Origin: UBA4661 sp002405405
GTDB lineage: Bacteria > Bacteroidota > Ignavibacteria > Kapaibacteriales > UBA4661
DNA: 31,280 bases
Reading direction: 5' to 3'
Assembly: GCA_036847245.1 (NCBI GenBank)
Contig: DAIUAL010000012.1
Span: 1 to 31,280 of the forward strand
Below, one piece after another: positions 8,971-16,725 of this stretch; positions within the stretch are counted from its first letter, which is position 1; each line of letters opens with the position of its first letter. The position numbers and the translations under genes were made by a program. Under the pieces are notes generated by a model. That model was not told the origin of the DNA. It ran no database searches and worked only from the letters and a program-made list of their open reading frames with translations.

Positions 8971-9495
8971 TTATGCAAAGACAATCGGGATTTCTTGTGC
9001 ATGGAGAATAAGCTCACACAGTTCTCGCACAGCTCCATGCCCGCCTTTATTTTGACAGACAAGATCGACCATTGCCGATACTTCTGCCACGGCATCGGCA
9101 GGAGCAACTGATAGACCCGCTACGCGAAATGCCGGAATATCATTGATATCGTCACCGATAAATGCCATTCTCTCGACCGGAATTCCGGTTTCTACGCTTA
9201 AGCGATGCAATGCCGCACCCTTGTCACGCTCTCCGGTAATGATATATTTCAGACCCAACTGCTCGCCACGTCGAATATTGGAACCGGTGGTATCGGTAGT
9301 AATGATTGCCACTTCGATACCGGCTTGCCGCTGTAAGTTTATCCCCATACCTTCACGGACACTGTAGCGTTTGCTATTGACAACATTATCATCAATATAC
9401 TTACCGCCATCGGTGAGCGTACCATCTACATCGGTTGCCAAAAATTGAATTCGTTGCAGTTTCTCGCGTTGTGCAGGTGTGAGTTGTTTTACCAT
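8971..9495 (-). CDS. kdsC: 3-deoxy-D-manno-octulosonate 8-phosphate phosphatase (KdsC), HAD family
   Basis: KdsC removes phosphate from Kdo-8-phosphate, the step before CMP-activation in Kdo biosynthesis for the LPS inner core. At 174 residues it has the usual length of this small capless, tetrameric type C0 HAD enzyme. Motif I is ATDVDGTLTDG with the nucleophile Asp22 and acid Asp24. Motif III is GERDKGAAL with Lys92 and motif IV is FIGDDINDI with Asp115/Asp116. The C-terminal NKGGHGAVREL (149-159) is the conserved tail that closes the neighbour's active site. Motif II reads IITTDTTGSN rather than the common TGR version. It is the first gene of the long minus-strand run, with a 198-base divergent spacer towards the sigma factor gene. 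An N-acylneuraminate or related phosphatase is the only serious alternative. Confidence 0.9.
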   Translation of the reverse strand: MVKQLTPAQREKLQRIQFLATDVDGTLTDGGKYIDDNVVNSKRYSVREGMGINLQRQAGIEVAIITTDTTGSNIRRGEQLGLKYIITGERDKGAALHRLSVETGIPVERMAFIGDDINDIPAFRVAGLSVAPADAVAEVSAMVDLVCQNKGGHGAVRELCELILHAQEIPIVFA

Positions 9496-9693
9496 GGAAA
9501 GTTCTACAATAAAAGTTTTGAAGTGTCGAATGTTTGATATTTTCTTGTTACAAACTACGAAAAATCAATCGGTAGGTCGGATGCAGGACAGATTCTTCCT
9601 GAGAATTCTTGCAACAATATTTCTTGAAACGAAATCCGAACTTTCGTGTTCTTATAGATAGGTAGCATTGTATTCGCCTTTTTTCTTGACTCA
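9496..9693. other. Divergent intergenic region between kdsC and the ECF sigma gene
   Basis: This 198-base spacer must hold the promoter of the minus-strand kdsC run and that of the plus-strand sigma factor operon. It is AT-rich and contains no ORF with coding character. I see no unambiguous promoter in it: the sequence around 9626-9660 (TTGAAAC, later TTATAGATAGG) could serve as a promoter for the sigma gene, but I would not assign boxes by eye. The sigma gene has no clear Shine-Dalgarno sequence before its ATG. Confidence 0.4.
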
Positions 9694-10302
9694 ATGGCAC
9701 ATCCCTCAACACTGTTTTCCTCGCATACGGATCTTGCTCTTTGCGCATTATTGCGCGGGGAACACCATGAGCGTGTACAACAGCGTGAACATGAGTTAGC
9801 GTTTCAAGAATTGTACAATCGCCATTCTCCACGGTTATACGCCTATGTACTCAAAATGACAGGCGATCCGCAGCAAGCAAAAGATCTTTTTCAGGAAGCA
9901 TTCATGCGGTTTTATAAAACGGTGCAAGATCCTGAAAAATCGCTTGATATTGCCATGACCAATGTACCCGCATTTTTACTTCGTATTGCGCGCAATCTGC
10001 ATTTGAACGCAAAACGTGATGCTAAACCGACGGTTGAGCTCGAAGATTTTCATTTGAGTGTTTCATCGGCAAATGATCATGCTCAGGCAGAATTGCTTCA
10101 GTTAATTTCTTCGGCATTAGAACTGCTCGATCATGAGCATCGTGAAGCATTTGTTTTGCGTGAATATGACGGCATGAGCTACGCAGAAATAGCAGAAATT
10201 ACCGGTACGAACGAAGCAACGGCAAAAACACGTGCCTTTCGTGCCAAAGAAAAAATCAGAAAAATCCTTCAACCCTATTTGGACGATGTCCAACGTAGTT
10301 GA
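9694..10302 (+). CDS. RNA polymerase sigma factor, ECF (sigma-70 family)
   Basis: A 202-residue extracytoplasmic-function sigma factor. Region 2 lies at about 33-75: ELYNRHSPRLYAYVLKMTGD, then QQAKDLFQEAFMRFYK, where the D-x-x-Q-E-x-F phrase contacts the -10 element and core polymerase. After a linker, region 4 lies at about 135-190 with DHEHREAFVLREYDGMSYAE and a helix-turn-helix ending TNEATAKTRAFRAKEKIRK, which reads the -35 element. Regions 1.1 and 3 are missing, as expected for ECF factors. A gene for an anti-sigma-like protein follows after 73 bases and a lipoprotein gene after that, so it is probably held inactive at the membrane until an envelope signal arrives. Promoter specificity and target genes are unknown; the operon may regulate itself. 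Confidence 0.93.
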   Translation: MAHPSTLFSSHTDLALCALLRGEHHERVQQREHELAFQELYNRHSPRLYAYVLKMTGDPQQAKDLFQEAFMRFYKTVQDPEKSLDIAMTNVPAFLLRIARNLHLNAKRDAKPTVELEDFHLSVSSANDHAQAELLQLISSALELLDHEHREAFVLREYDGMSYAEIAEITGTNEATAKTRAFRAKEKIRKILQPYLDDVQRS

Positions 10303-10375
10303 ACATCAAAATTTTGTGCAGTGAATCTCATGATAAACAACGACAATACTTTCTTTTACGATCAGGTTTCATCCC

Positions 10376-11791
10376 ATGAATTACAGTGAACATCTCCAAG
10401 ATTTTTTGGATGGCAGTTTGGATAGTGCCGGCGAGCAATCGCTGTTTTCCGAGCTTGCCACCAATAGCACTCTACGTGCCGAGATGAAAGATTGGCTTGC
10501 TATGAAGTCCGCGGTATGGAGCGACTATCGAGCCTTTGCGCCACCGGTCGATGCTACTTCCAGTGTCTTTGCCGCTTTGAATTTTTCAGCACCTCTTTCA
10601 GCAGGTGTTGGCGCAATCGGTGCGGGTGTAGCAACAAAAGCGGGGTGGTGGTCATCACTCACATCGGGTCTTGGCGCAAGTACGATGGGTGCCTTGCTGA
10701 CGAAATCTGCCATGCCTTTTCTCTTGGGATGGTTAGTATCGCTTGCTATGAGTAGTACAATTTTTGCTCTGTGGGGAAATGATTTTCATATTCTACTTCA
10801 TGGTGGAATGCGTACTGTACCGGCGCAATCTTTTGTCCCTCCATCTTCGTCATGGCAATCATCGGCAGATCGATATGCACCTCATGGTTCTCAATCGTAT
10901 CCCATGATCATTCATGACACTCTTCGTGTAGCAAGCAGTGATAATGCGGCGGTACGAAGCTATGCACTGCCATCCTATGGCAGTAGTACGCAAACATTAC
11001 TCGCTTCAAGTGTTGGATATGCAAGAGCAGCGGAAGCGTATCGCTCTTTCATTATCGATAGTGAGTCTGGGGAATCTCATCTTGCTACAACTGATCGTAC
11101 TCCCAAAGATCACTATGACGAACTCTCTGATCGCATTACGCGCACACTGCAATCAGTCCGGCAGACATCTGAAACATTCGCAACAAAATCAGATATTCCG
11201 CACACACCCGTTACTCAACCTTCGGATATGCAATCTCCCCAGGCACCGACTCCGGTTGTTCCGATACAGACCGATGATAAACAAACAATGTCGCAACCCA
11301 AGGAAAATGATGATCAGTTTTCTATCGATCTACGCGGCATAAGTTCACAGTCGCTTGTAACGCCTACTATCGGTACAGGAACACAGCCATTCCTAACGAA
11401 TGGTGCTATTGGTATTCGTGCTAAAGTGAGTTGCGGCGGCGAGGTCGGTATTGAAGCAGGTCGAGAGGCATATTTTCAATCTTTTACCATTCGTAATAGT
11501 GATAATGAACTCTTTCGTGTTGAACAGCAACCTGTCCTAACATGGGCAGGTATTGCATATCGACACAGTTTTATGCCCGACGCTACCTTGAGTCCTTTTG
11601 TGCATTCCGTACTAGGTGTTACAGAAATTGGTCCAATGGCACGTGGCATGGCAGGGATCATTTTCAGACCTGACGCACGTGTTAGCTTTATATTAGGGGC
11701 AGAGTCTAGTATCTCTGCATTTCGCATAAATGGAGCATGGTATACTTCGCCTAAAATTGGCCTCAGCTATGGTGTTTCTATTTCTTTTTAG
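10376..11791 (+). CDS. Putative dual-membrane-spanning anti-sigma factor with C-terminal beta-barrel-like domain
   Basis: A 471-residue protein directly downstream of the ECF sigma gene. Residues 4-48 (SEHLQDFLDGSLDSAGEQSL and onward to LRAEMKDWLAMKSAV) look like the helical N-terminus of Zn-less anti-sigma factors (short helix, DG, helix, then L-R-x-E). A Gly/Ala-rich stretch follows, then one strong membrane helix at about 112-133 (AMPFLLGWLVSLAMSSTIF). Residues ~135-335 form a low-complexity Ser/Thr/Pro/Gln-rich linker. Residues ~343-471 are amphipathic strands (GAIGIRAKVSCGGEVGIEAG, then TWAGIAYRH, LSPFVHSVLG, GMAGIIFRP, ARVSFILGAE and IGLSYGVSISF) ending in Phe, the usual BAM recognition residue of outer-membrane barrels. 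I infer a cytoplasmic sigma-binding end, a helix in the inner membrane and a small barrel in the outer membrane. The domains are read by eye, without a profile match. Confidence 0.7.
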   Translation: MNYSEHLQDFLDGSLDSAGEQSLFSELATNSTLRAEMKDWLAMKSAVWSDYRAFAPPVDATSSVFAALNFSAPLSAGVGAIGAGVATKAGWWSSLTSGLGASTMGALLTKSAMPFLLGWLVSLAMSSTIFALWGNDFHILLHGGMRTVPAQSFVPPSSSWQSSADRYAPHGSQSYPMIIHDTLRVASSDNAAVRSYALPSYGSSTQTLLASSVGYARAAEAYRSFIIDSESGESHLATTDRTPKDHYDELSDRITRTLQSVRQTSETFATKSDIPHTPVTQPSDMQSPQAPTPVVPIQTDDKQTMSQPKENDDQFSIDLRGISSQSLVTPTIGTGTQPFLTNGAIGIRAKVSCGGEVGIEAGREAYFQSFTIRNSDNELFRVEQQPVLTWAGIAYRHSFMPDATLSPFVHSVLGVTEIGPMARGMAGIIFRPDARVSFILGAESSISAFRINGAWYTSPKIGLSYGVSISF

Positions 11792-11809
11792 AATACAAGG
11801 GCTTGATCG

Positions 11810-12574
11810 ATGATATCTTTTCAACATATGGCACACTTGGTAAGCAATCAATTGCCCTTATACAGTCGGTGGAGTATAGCGCTCTTACTGATTCTTACAG
11901 GGTGTAAATCGCCTATTGACTTAGATACACCAAGTGTTTCAACACAAATTATTACACCCCCGAACAATCGCATAACACCAATATCTATAAGTGTTGAAGC
12001 ATGGCAAACCGGACGTGATTCTGCAGGTATTCCACGCCGACTACGATGGGCATACGAACCCTTTATTCAAAATATTCAAGTCGACACTACCGGTAGTAGT
12101 GACGGAACACCCCATCGCTTATGGTTTGATATTGATTGGCGCGTACCCGGCTATCGGGTGCAGGACTCAACCAGCGTATTTCGACCGGGCGTGTTTTTAA
12201 GTACATCAATTTTTGCCGTACGACTTCGTATGGATTCCGTCCGTTGTGGTACACGTCAAAATCCACAAGAACCGGTACCGGTGATTCTTGCGGGCAATCC
12301 TTCTCTTCGGTCGAATAGCGGTTCGATGACAATACCGATTTTCTCACTGAATACAAGTGGACGTATTGTTCAAGACACGGCTATGCTATATGCAGGTCCA
12401 CGCCCGAGTCAGCTGCAAGCCGATATTAGTTGGCAGCTCTTTATTGGTAATAATGCACAAAATCAAACTCCACCACGACCATCGCAGCGTTACCTCCGCG
12501 GACTTATTCGGCTGAACTCTATGTTACAGCTGTACCCTGTACAATGGGAAGCCACCATAATCCTGAATTATTGA
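11810..12574 (+). CDS. Putative lipoprotein of the sigma/anti-sigma operon
   Basis: A 254-residue exported protein I do not recognise. The N-terminus has a hydrophobic stretch ending in the lipobox LILTGC with Cys32 as the likely lipidated residue, followed by KSPIDLD. Counted from Met1 the signal peptide is long; the ATG at 11828 would make it a more ordinary 25 residues. The mature part looks beta-rich and Ig-like: ITPISISVEAWQTGRD, PHRLWFDIDWRVPGYRVQD, TSIFAVRLRMDSVRCGT, and a final strand LQLYPVQWEATIILNY. It begins 18 bases after the anti-sigma gene and is the last gene of the three, so a sensory or partner role at the outer membrane is a reasonable inference. The last residues are aromatic-rich but too few strands are visible to call a barrel. 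Confidence 0.7.
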   Translation: MISFQHMAHLVSNQLPLYSRWSIALLLILTGCKSPIDLDTPSVSTQIITPPNNRITPISISVEAWQTGRDSAGIPRRLRWAYEPFIQNIQVDTTGSSDGTPHRLWFDIDWRVPGYRVQDSTSVFRPGVFLSTSIFAVRLRMDSVRCGTRQNPQEPVPVILAGNPSLRSNSGSMTIPIFSLNTSGRIVQDTAMLYAGPRPSQLQADISWQLFIGNNAQNQTPPRPSQRYLRGLIRLNSMLQLYPVQWEATIILNY

Positions 12575-12659
12575 GACCTAAGCTTTTAATAAAGCCACTG
12601 ATAATAAACTTACCGGCTTTTGTTGTTTCTACCTGAGTACCGATATACTGTATAACAAT

Positions 12660-12689
12660 AAAGGCAGTGGGCACAAGCTCACTGCCTTT
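12660..12689 (-). terminator. Rho-independent terminator in the convergent spacer
   Basis: A perfect 10-bp inverted repeat (AAAGGCAGTG at 12660-12669 with CACTGCCTTT at 12680-12689) encloses a 10-base loop. Read on the minus strand the stem is followed by TTTATTGTTAT, so it fits best as the terminator of the chemoreceptor gene. It lies between two converging genes and may also stop transcripts of the lipoprotein operon on the plus strand, where the tract after the stem is not T-rich. Confidence 0.75.
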
Positions 12690-12728
12690 GTACATAGATT
12701 CGGTTATACGTGTCTGCCTCTCACTCCA

Positions 12729-14663
12729 TCATTGTAATTGCCGTACATTTTGCACACCAATAACAGCAGAAGAACGATATTGTGCAGTAGGATACGACTG
12801 TTGATTGCCGAAACGATGTGATCGACTATGGGTACGTGAATATTCATTTTGCGTTGTAAATCTTTCCATCAGCTCTTGCAATGAATGTGCGGTTGACTCC
12901 ATTGTTTGCGCTGATTGCACTGCCTGTTCTGACGATTCCGTAACCTGATGCGTAGCACGACGTACTGCTTCGGCTCGAACAGCAATATTCTGACTCAGTG
13001 TCATTTGCTCATCAGAGATTGTACTTAAAGACTGAATAATCCCTGCCATTTCATTAACACCTTTGATGATATGCTCCGATAAATGAGCAGCATTAGAAGC
13101 AATCTCTTTACCCTCGCGGACGGTATGCGTTCCTTCGTGCATAACCTTCACGACTTTCTCCGTCTCTTGCTGAATACGTGTAATCGTCCCCGAAATCTGC
13201 TTTGTCGCCATTTGTGTACGCTCAGCAAGCTTGCGTACTTCATCAGCAACAACCGCAAAACCGCGTCCTTGGTCGCCCGCACGTGCTGCTTCGATAGCTG
13301 CATTGAGTGCTAAAAGATTTGTTTGGTCAGCAATCTCTTCGATTACCTGGATAATTGCACCAATTTCTTGGCTAGAGGATCCAAGAGATTCAATAGTGCG
13401 AGCCGCCGTTTCGACTACAGTAGAAATATTACTCATGCCTTCAATGGTCTTATTCATAGCCGTAGCACTACGCTGTGCATCATTCGTAGCAGAATGTGCC
13501 ACAACCTGTGCAGTTTTCATTTTGCTATCACCGGTTGTAATAGTCGATGTCATCGTTTGAATCGCTTCGGCAATTTCTTCAATCTCGCCGCGCTGCTGCA
13601 AAGCGATTGTTGAAAGTCGTGCAAGGTCTTGCGTCATAGCTCCAGAAAGTGCTGAAGTATCTTGTACTGATTTTTTTGCACCGGCAATGACAGTGTGAAT
13701 ATTTGCAATCGCACGATTATATCCGTCATTCAAACGACCAATGTCGTCATCGCGTTCGACAGTAATGTTTTGTGTCAAATCACCATTAGCAAATGACGCA
13801 ACGCTCTCTAATAATCGCTCAACACTTTGCGCTAAATATATTTTTTGATCTTCGAGAGTTGTAATAGAATTTCGGATACTCTTGACCATAGCACCAAATG
13901 CCTGAGCTAGTTCGCCAATCTCGTCGGTATATTGATATTGCACCGCAACATTCGTATTCCCATCAGCAACTTTTTGTGCGGCGGTACGAATTTCTTCAAT
14001 GGGCTTTACGACAAGGCGCGATGCAAGCCAACCAATAAAGACTACCACGGCAACACTGACAACGATACCAATGATTTCAATCCATTGTCCGTTTTCGGCT
14101 CTTAAGATATTTTCCTTTGTTGTTGCCAAAGCAACCTCTTGCTTTTGATGTAGCATAGTTTCAATATCGGCTTTGAGTTTTTCAGCCGCAGGAATACAAT
14201 CTTTCAGGAGGGTATTCACGACCGCTTCATTATCTTTTGCACGTGTTTGCTCAATGACGCGCCCACCGACTTTGCCAAACGCCTCCAACGACTCAGAATA
14301 TTGAGCAAAGAGTTGCTTACCTCGCTCGGTACGCAAACTTGCTTGATATTTTGCACTATTCTCTTTTACCCGCCCAAGTGATGCGACAACACGCTCATGA
14401 AAATTCTTCATGCCGGCTTCATCACCACGTTGCATACAGTACACGGCATCACGTAAATCGACACGGATCATCAAAAAATTTAGGGAGATATTATTGAGAT
14501 ACTCCATAGGAATCAGATCTTTTTCGTAAACAATATTTGCAGTTTGTAGAACTGAAGTATTGGTACGAATATGATAGACCGCGTTTCCTACCATCAGCAC
14601 ATTCACCACAAGAAAGAGTGCTGTAATTTTTGTACGTAGTCGAAGATTCATAAACCACTGCAT
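12729..14663 (-). CDS. Methyl-accepting chemotaxis protein with 4HB sensor and two HAMP-like segments
   Basis: A 644-residue chemoreceptor. I chose the ATG at 14663 because AGGGG lies 5 bases before it; the longer frame adds 19 unlikely hydrophobic residues. The first membrane helix is at about 12-32 (ITALFLVVNVLMVGNAVYHI). A periplasmic four-helix-bundle sensor (4HB_MCP type) spans about 33-190 and the second membrane helix is at about 195-218. A HAMP domain follows (219-270), and a second HAMP-like stretch is visible near 275-315 (LLESVASFANGDLTQNITVE, DDDIGRLNDGYN). The signalling hairpin tip is near 442-481 (IADQTNLLALNAAIEAARAG, then DQGRGFAVVADEVRKLAERT), where CheA and CheW bind. The ~40-residue Ser/Arg/Gln-rich tail lacks a CheR-binding pentapeptide. 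No che genes are nearby, so the ligand and partner kinase are unknown. Confidence 0.93.
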   Translation of the reverse strand: MQWFMNLRLRTKITALFLVVNVLMVGNAVYHIRTNTSVLQTANIVYEKDLIPMEYLNNISLNFLMIRVDLRDAVYCMQRGDEAGMKNFHERVVASLGRVKENSAKYQASLRTERGKQLFAQYSESLEAFGKVGGRVIEQTRAKDNEAVVNTLLKDCIPAAEKLKADIETMLHQKQEVALATTKENILRAENGQWIEIIGIVVSVAVVVFIGWLASRLVVKPIEEIRTAAQKVADGNTNVAVQYQYTDEIGELAQAFGAMVKSIRNSITTLEDQKIYLAQSVERLLESVASFANGDLTQNITVERDDDIGRLNDGYNRAIANIHTVIAGAKKSVQDTSALSGAMTQDLARLSTIALQQRGEIEEIAEAIQTMTSTITTGDSKMKTAQVVAHSATNDAQRSATAMNKTIEGMSNISTVVETAARTIESLGSSSQEIGAIIQVIEEIADQTNLLALNAAIEAARAGDQGRGFAVVADEVRKLAERTQMATKQISGTITRIQQETEKVVKVMHEGTHTVREGKEIASNAAHLSEHIIKGVNEMAGIIQSLSTISDEQMTLSQNIAVRAEAVRRATHQVTESSEQAVQSAQTMESTAHSLQELMERFTTQNEYSRTHSRSHRFGNQQSYPTAQYRSSAVIGVQNVRQLQ

Positions 14664-14668
14664 GGTAA

Positions 14669-14673
14669 CCCCT
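14669..14673 (-). promoter_or_regulatory. Ribosome binding site deciding the chemoreceptor start
   Basis: AGGGG on the minus strand, separated by 5 bases (TTACC) from ATG 14663. It is one of the few good Shine-Dalgarno sequences in this window and favours that ATG over the start 57 bases further upstream. Confidence 0.65.
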
Positions 14674-14910
14674 ATCAACACAAAAAATAAAAAATATGAG
14701 TTAACTATCCTTGAGTACAAGAGTACCTATCGAACACACCATACGACACACAACAAGACACATAGAAACACCGATCATACACTTGGTGCTTTTTTCGACA
14801 CACTATATATACTTCCCCGAAAATTGAATACTTCTGCACATACACTAGCAATATTATGTCACTGCTTTTCTGTATTTACGCACGGCATACCCTTATTGAT
14901 CACAGCAAAG

Positions 14911-14929
14911 TTTAGCTACATCAGCTAAA
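14911..14929. repeat. Short inverted repeat, possible operator
   Basis: TTTAGCT (14911-14917) and AGCTAAA (14923-14929) are perfect complements around a 5-base spacer. A dimeric regulator could bind here, about 250 bases upstream of the chemoreceptor ATG. Repeats this short also occur by chance in AT-rich spacers, so the call is weak. Confidence 0.3.
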
Positions 14930-15010
14930 TCGTAGCATGCATTATATCTATTTTTTAGGGGACGGCAAACAAAAATATGTCACTGCGATACGACTTTATC
15001 TGCATAAAGC

Positions 15011-15049
15011 AAAAGAGGTCCGTAAGAAATATTCTTACGGACCTCTTTT
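15011..15049 (-). terminator. Strong Rho-independent terminator of rny
   Basis: A perfect 18-bp inverted repeat (15011-15028 with 15032-15049) around a 3-base loop ATA, lying 26 bases beyond the rny stop. On the minus strand the stem begins AAAAGAGG and ends CCTCTTTT followed by GCTTT, giving the required A- and U-tracts. It is symmetric and could act in both directions, but no plus-strand gene reads into it. Confidence 0.9.
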
Positions 15050-15075
15050 GTTAGATTAATTATAGCTACTCTTGT

Positions 15076-16638
15076 TTATCGAGCATACGCAACACTTCTG
15101 CGCTCACGAACCACAGTAACACGGATCTGCCCCGGATATTCAAGTTCTTCCTCGATCTTCCCGGCGATATCATGCGCCAAAGTATCAGCAAGTAAGTCAT
15201 CAATACGATCCGGCTCAACGATCACACGTACCTCGCGTCCCGCTTGGATAGCAAAGGATTTATGAACCCCCTCAAACCCTTGTGCCAAGCCCTCAAGTGT
15301 CGTGAGACGCTTGATATAGCTTTCGAGTGATTCGCGACGCGCCCCCGGACGTGCACCGCTAATAGAGTCAGCAGATTGCACAATTGGTGCAATGATAGAT
15401 TCCATCGGAATATCATCATGGTGCGCACCGATTGCATTACAAATAATCGCATGTTCCTTGTATTTCTGGGCAATTTCCATACCCACAAGTGCATGTGGAC
15501 CCTCGAGTTCTTTCGGTGCACATTTACCAATATCATGCAACAAACCAGCACGTTTTGCCTGAATCGGATCAATACCCAATTCGGTTGCCATAATACCTGC
15601 CAAATATGCAACTTCAATCGAATGATGCAATAAATTCTGTCCATAGCTGGAACGATATTTCATTCGACCGACATATTTCACGATTTCATTATGGACATTA
15701 TGCAGACCAAGTTCGAGAATTGCATTTTCACCGATCTCGCGCATTTCTTCCTCAAGTTCTTTGGTTGCTTTTTCAACAATTTCTTCAATCCGAGTCGGAT
15801 GAATACGACCATCATTCATGAGGCGCTCCAAGGACACACGAGCTACTTCACGGCGGAATGGATCAAAACCGGAAATCAAGACTGCTTCCGGCGTATCGTC
15901 GATAATCAAATCAACACCGGTTGCAGCTTCAAAGGCACGGATATTGCGCCCTTCACGACCGATGATTCGCCCTTTCATATCTTCACTGGCAAGATTAACT
16001 ACTGATACTGTTGTCTCGACTGAATGGTCTGATGCCGTACGTTGGATTGCTTGTACGATAATTTTTTGTGCTTCTTTTTTGGCATTGAGTTTTGCATCAT
16101 CACGCAAGTCTTTGATCATTTGTGATGCTTCATTTTTTGCCTCATTGACCATATTTTCCATGAGAAACTTTTTGGCATCTTCGCGTGACATACCCGTAAT
16201 GCGCTCTAATCGGGCATTTTGCTCAGCAACAAGAGCATCAATCGATTTTTGCTTTACTGCAAGATCATCTTGTTTTTTCTTGAGCTCTTGTTCAAACTGT
16301 TGAAGTTGCTTTTCTTTAGTACTAATTTTTTCGACTGTTTTCTTTACAGCTTCATCACGCTCTTTGATCTTCTTTTCTTCATTTTGCAGTTTAGCGCGCT
16401 CGCTTTGAATTTTCGCATCATACTCTTGTTTCTTCTTGTGCCATTCATCTTTCACTTCTTGCAAACGTTCTTTTTTGCTGATTTCTGCCTCACGTTCTGC
16501 GTCGGAGACAAGCGTTTTAGCATGTTGTTCTGCTTGCTGAATAACACGTTTTCCGGTCTTGCTACTCAAGACATAGCCAATACCGAAGCCTCCGGCTATA
16601 CCCGCCAACAGACCGATAATAATTGCTGAAATATCCAT
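15076..16638 (-). CDS. rny: Ribonuclease Y
   Basis: A 520-residue membrane-anchored endoribonuclease that starts mRNA decay in bacteria lacking a full RNase E system. Domains in order: one N-terminal membrane helix (about 4-24, IIIGLLAGIAGGFGIGYVL), and a long charged coiled coil (about 30-185, rich in Lys, Glu and Gln). Next comes a KH RNA-binding domain (about 205-275, with GRIIGREGRNIRAFEAATGV). The HD phosphohydrolase domain (about 335-430) has LLHDIGKCAP holding the metal-binding His-Asp pair and IGAHHDDIP. The C-terminal domain ends PGQIRVTVVRERRSVAYAR, typical of the family. The length is normal. A Shine-Dalgarno GAGAGG (16646-16651) lies 7 bases before the ATG. It follows the structured RNA and zapA, an arrangement known in this part of the bacterial tree, and ends in a strong terminator. 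Confidence 0.97.
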   Translation of the reverse strand: MDISAIIIGLLAGIAGGFGIGYVLSSKTGKRVIQQAEQHAKTLVSDAEREAEISKKERLQEVKDEWHKKKQEYDAKIQSERAKLQNEEKKIKERDEAVKKTVEKISTKEKQLQQFEQELKKKQDDLAVKQKSIDALVAEQNARLERITGMSREDAKKFLMENMVNEAKNEASQMIKDLRDDAKLNAKKEAQKIIVQAIQRTASDHSVETTVSVVNLASEDMKGRIIGREGRNIRAFEAATGVDLIIDDTPEAVLISGFDPFRREVARVSLERLMNDGRIHPTRIEEIVEKATKELEEEMREIGENAILELGLHNVHNEIVKYVGRMKYRSSYGQNLLHHSIEVAYLAGIMATELGIDPIQAKRAGLLHDIGKCAPKELEGPHALVGMEIAQKYKEHAIICNAIGAHHDDIPMESIIAPIVQSADSISGARPGARRESLESYIKRLTTLEGLAQGFEGVHKSFAIQAGREVRVIVEPDRIDDLLADTLAHDIAGKIEEELEYPGQIRVTVVRERRSVAYAR

Positions 16639-16725
16639 TGATGTGCCTCTCTTTCTGAAAATAAATCTGAAAAATTGAACGAATAAAAATTGGGGAAATA
16701 CTTTTTTTATTTACACATGACACTC

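Larger units (their letters stand above)
14664..15010. other. AT-rich spacer upstream of the chemoreceptor gene
   Basis: These 347 bases lie between the start of the chemoreceptor gene and the terminator of rny, both read on the minus strand, so they should hold the chemoreceptor promoter. No convincing ORF is present. The only clear structure is a 7-bp inverted repeat at 14911-14929 (TTTAGCT, 5-base spacer, AGCTAAA), which could be an operator. The word TGTCACTGC occurs twice (near 14857 and 14978). I could not assign promoter boxes. Confidence 0.4.

Noticed and set aside
14664..14720. N-terminal extension of the chemoreceptor (19 residues)
   Set aside because: A good Shine-Dalgarno sequence precedes the internal ATG at 14663, and the extension would place an extra hydrophobic stretch before the normal first membrane helix.
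15691..16303. Plus-strand open frames opposite rny
   Set aside because: They are shadows of the repetitive Lys/Glu codons of the RNase Y coiled coil and KH domain and carry no independent signal.
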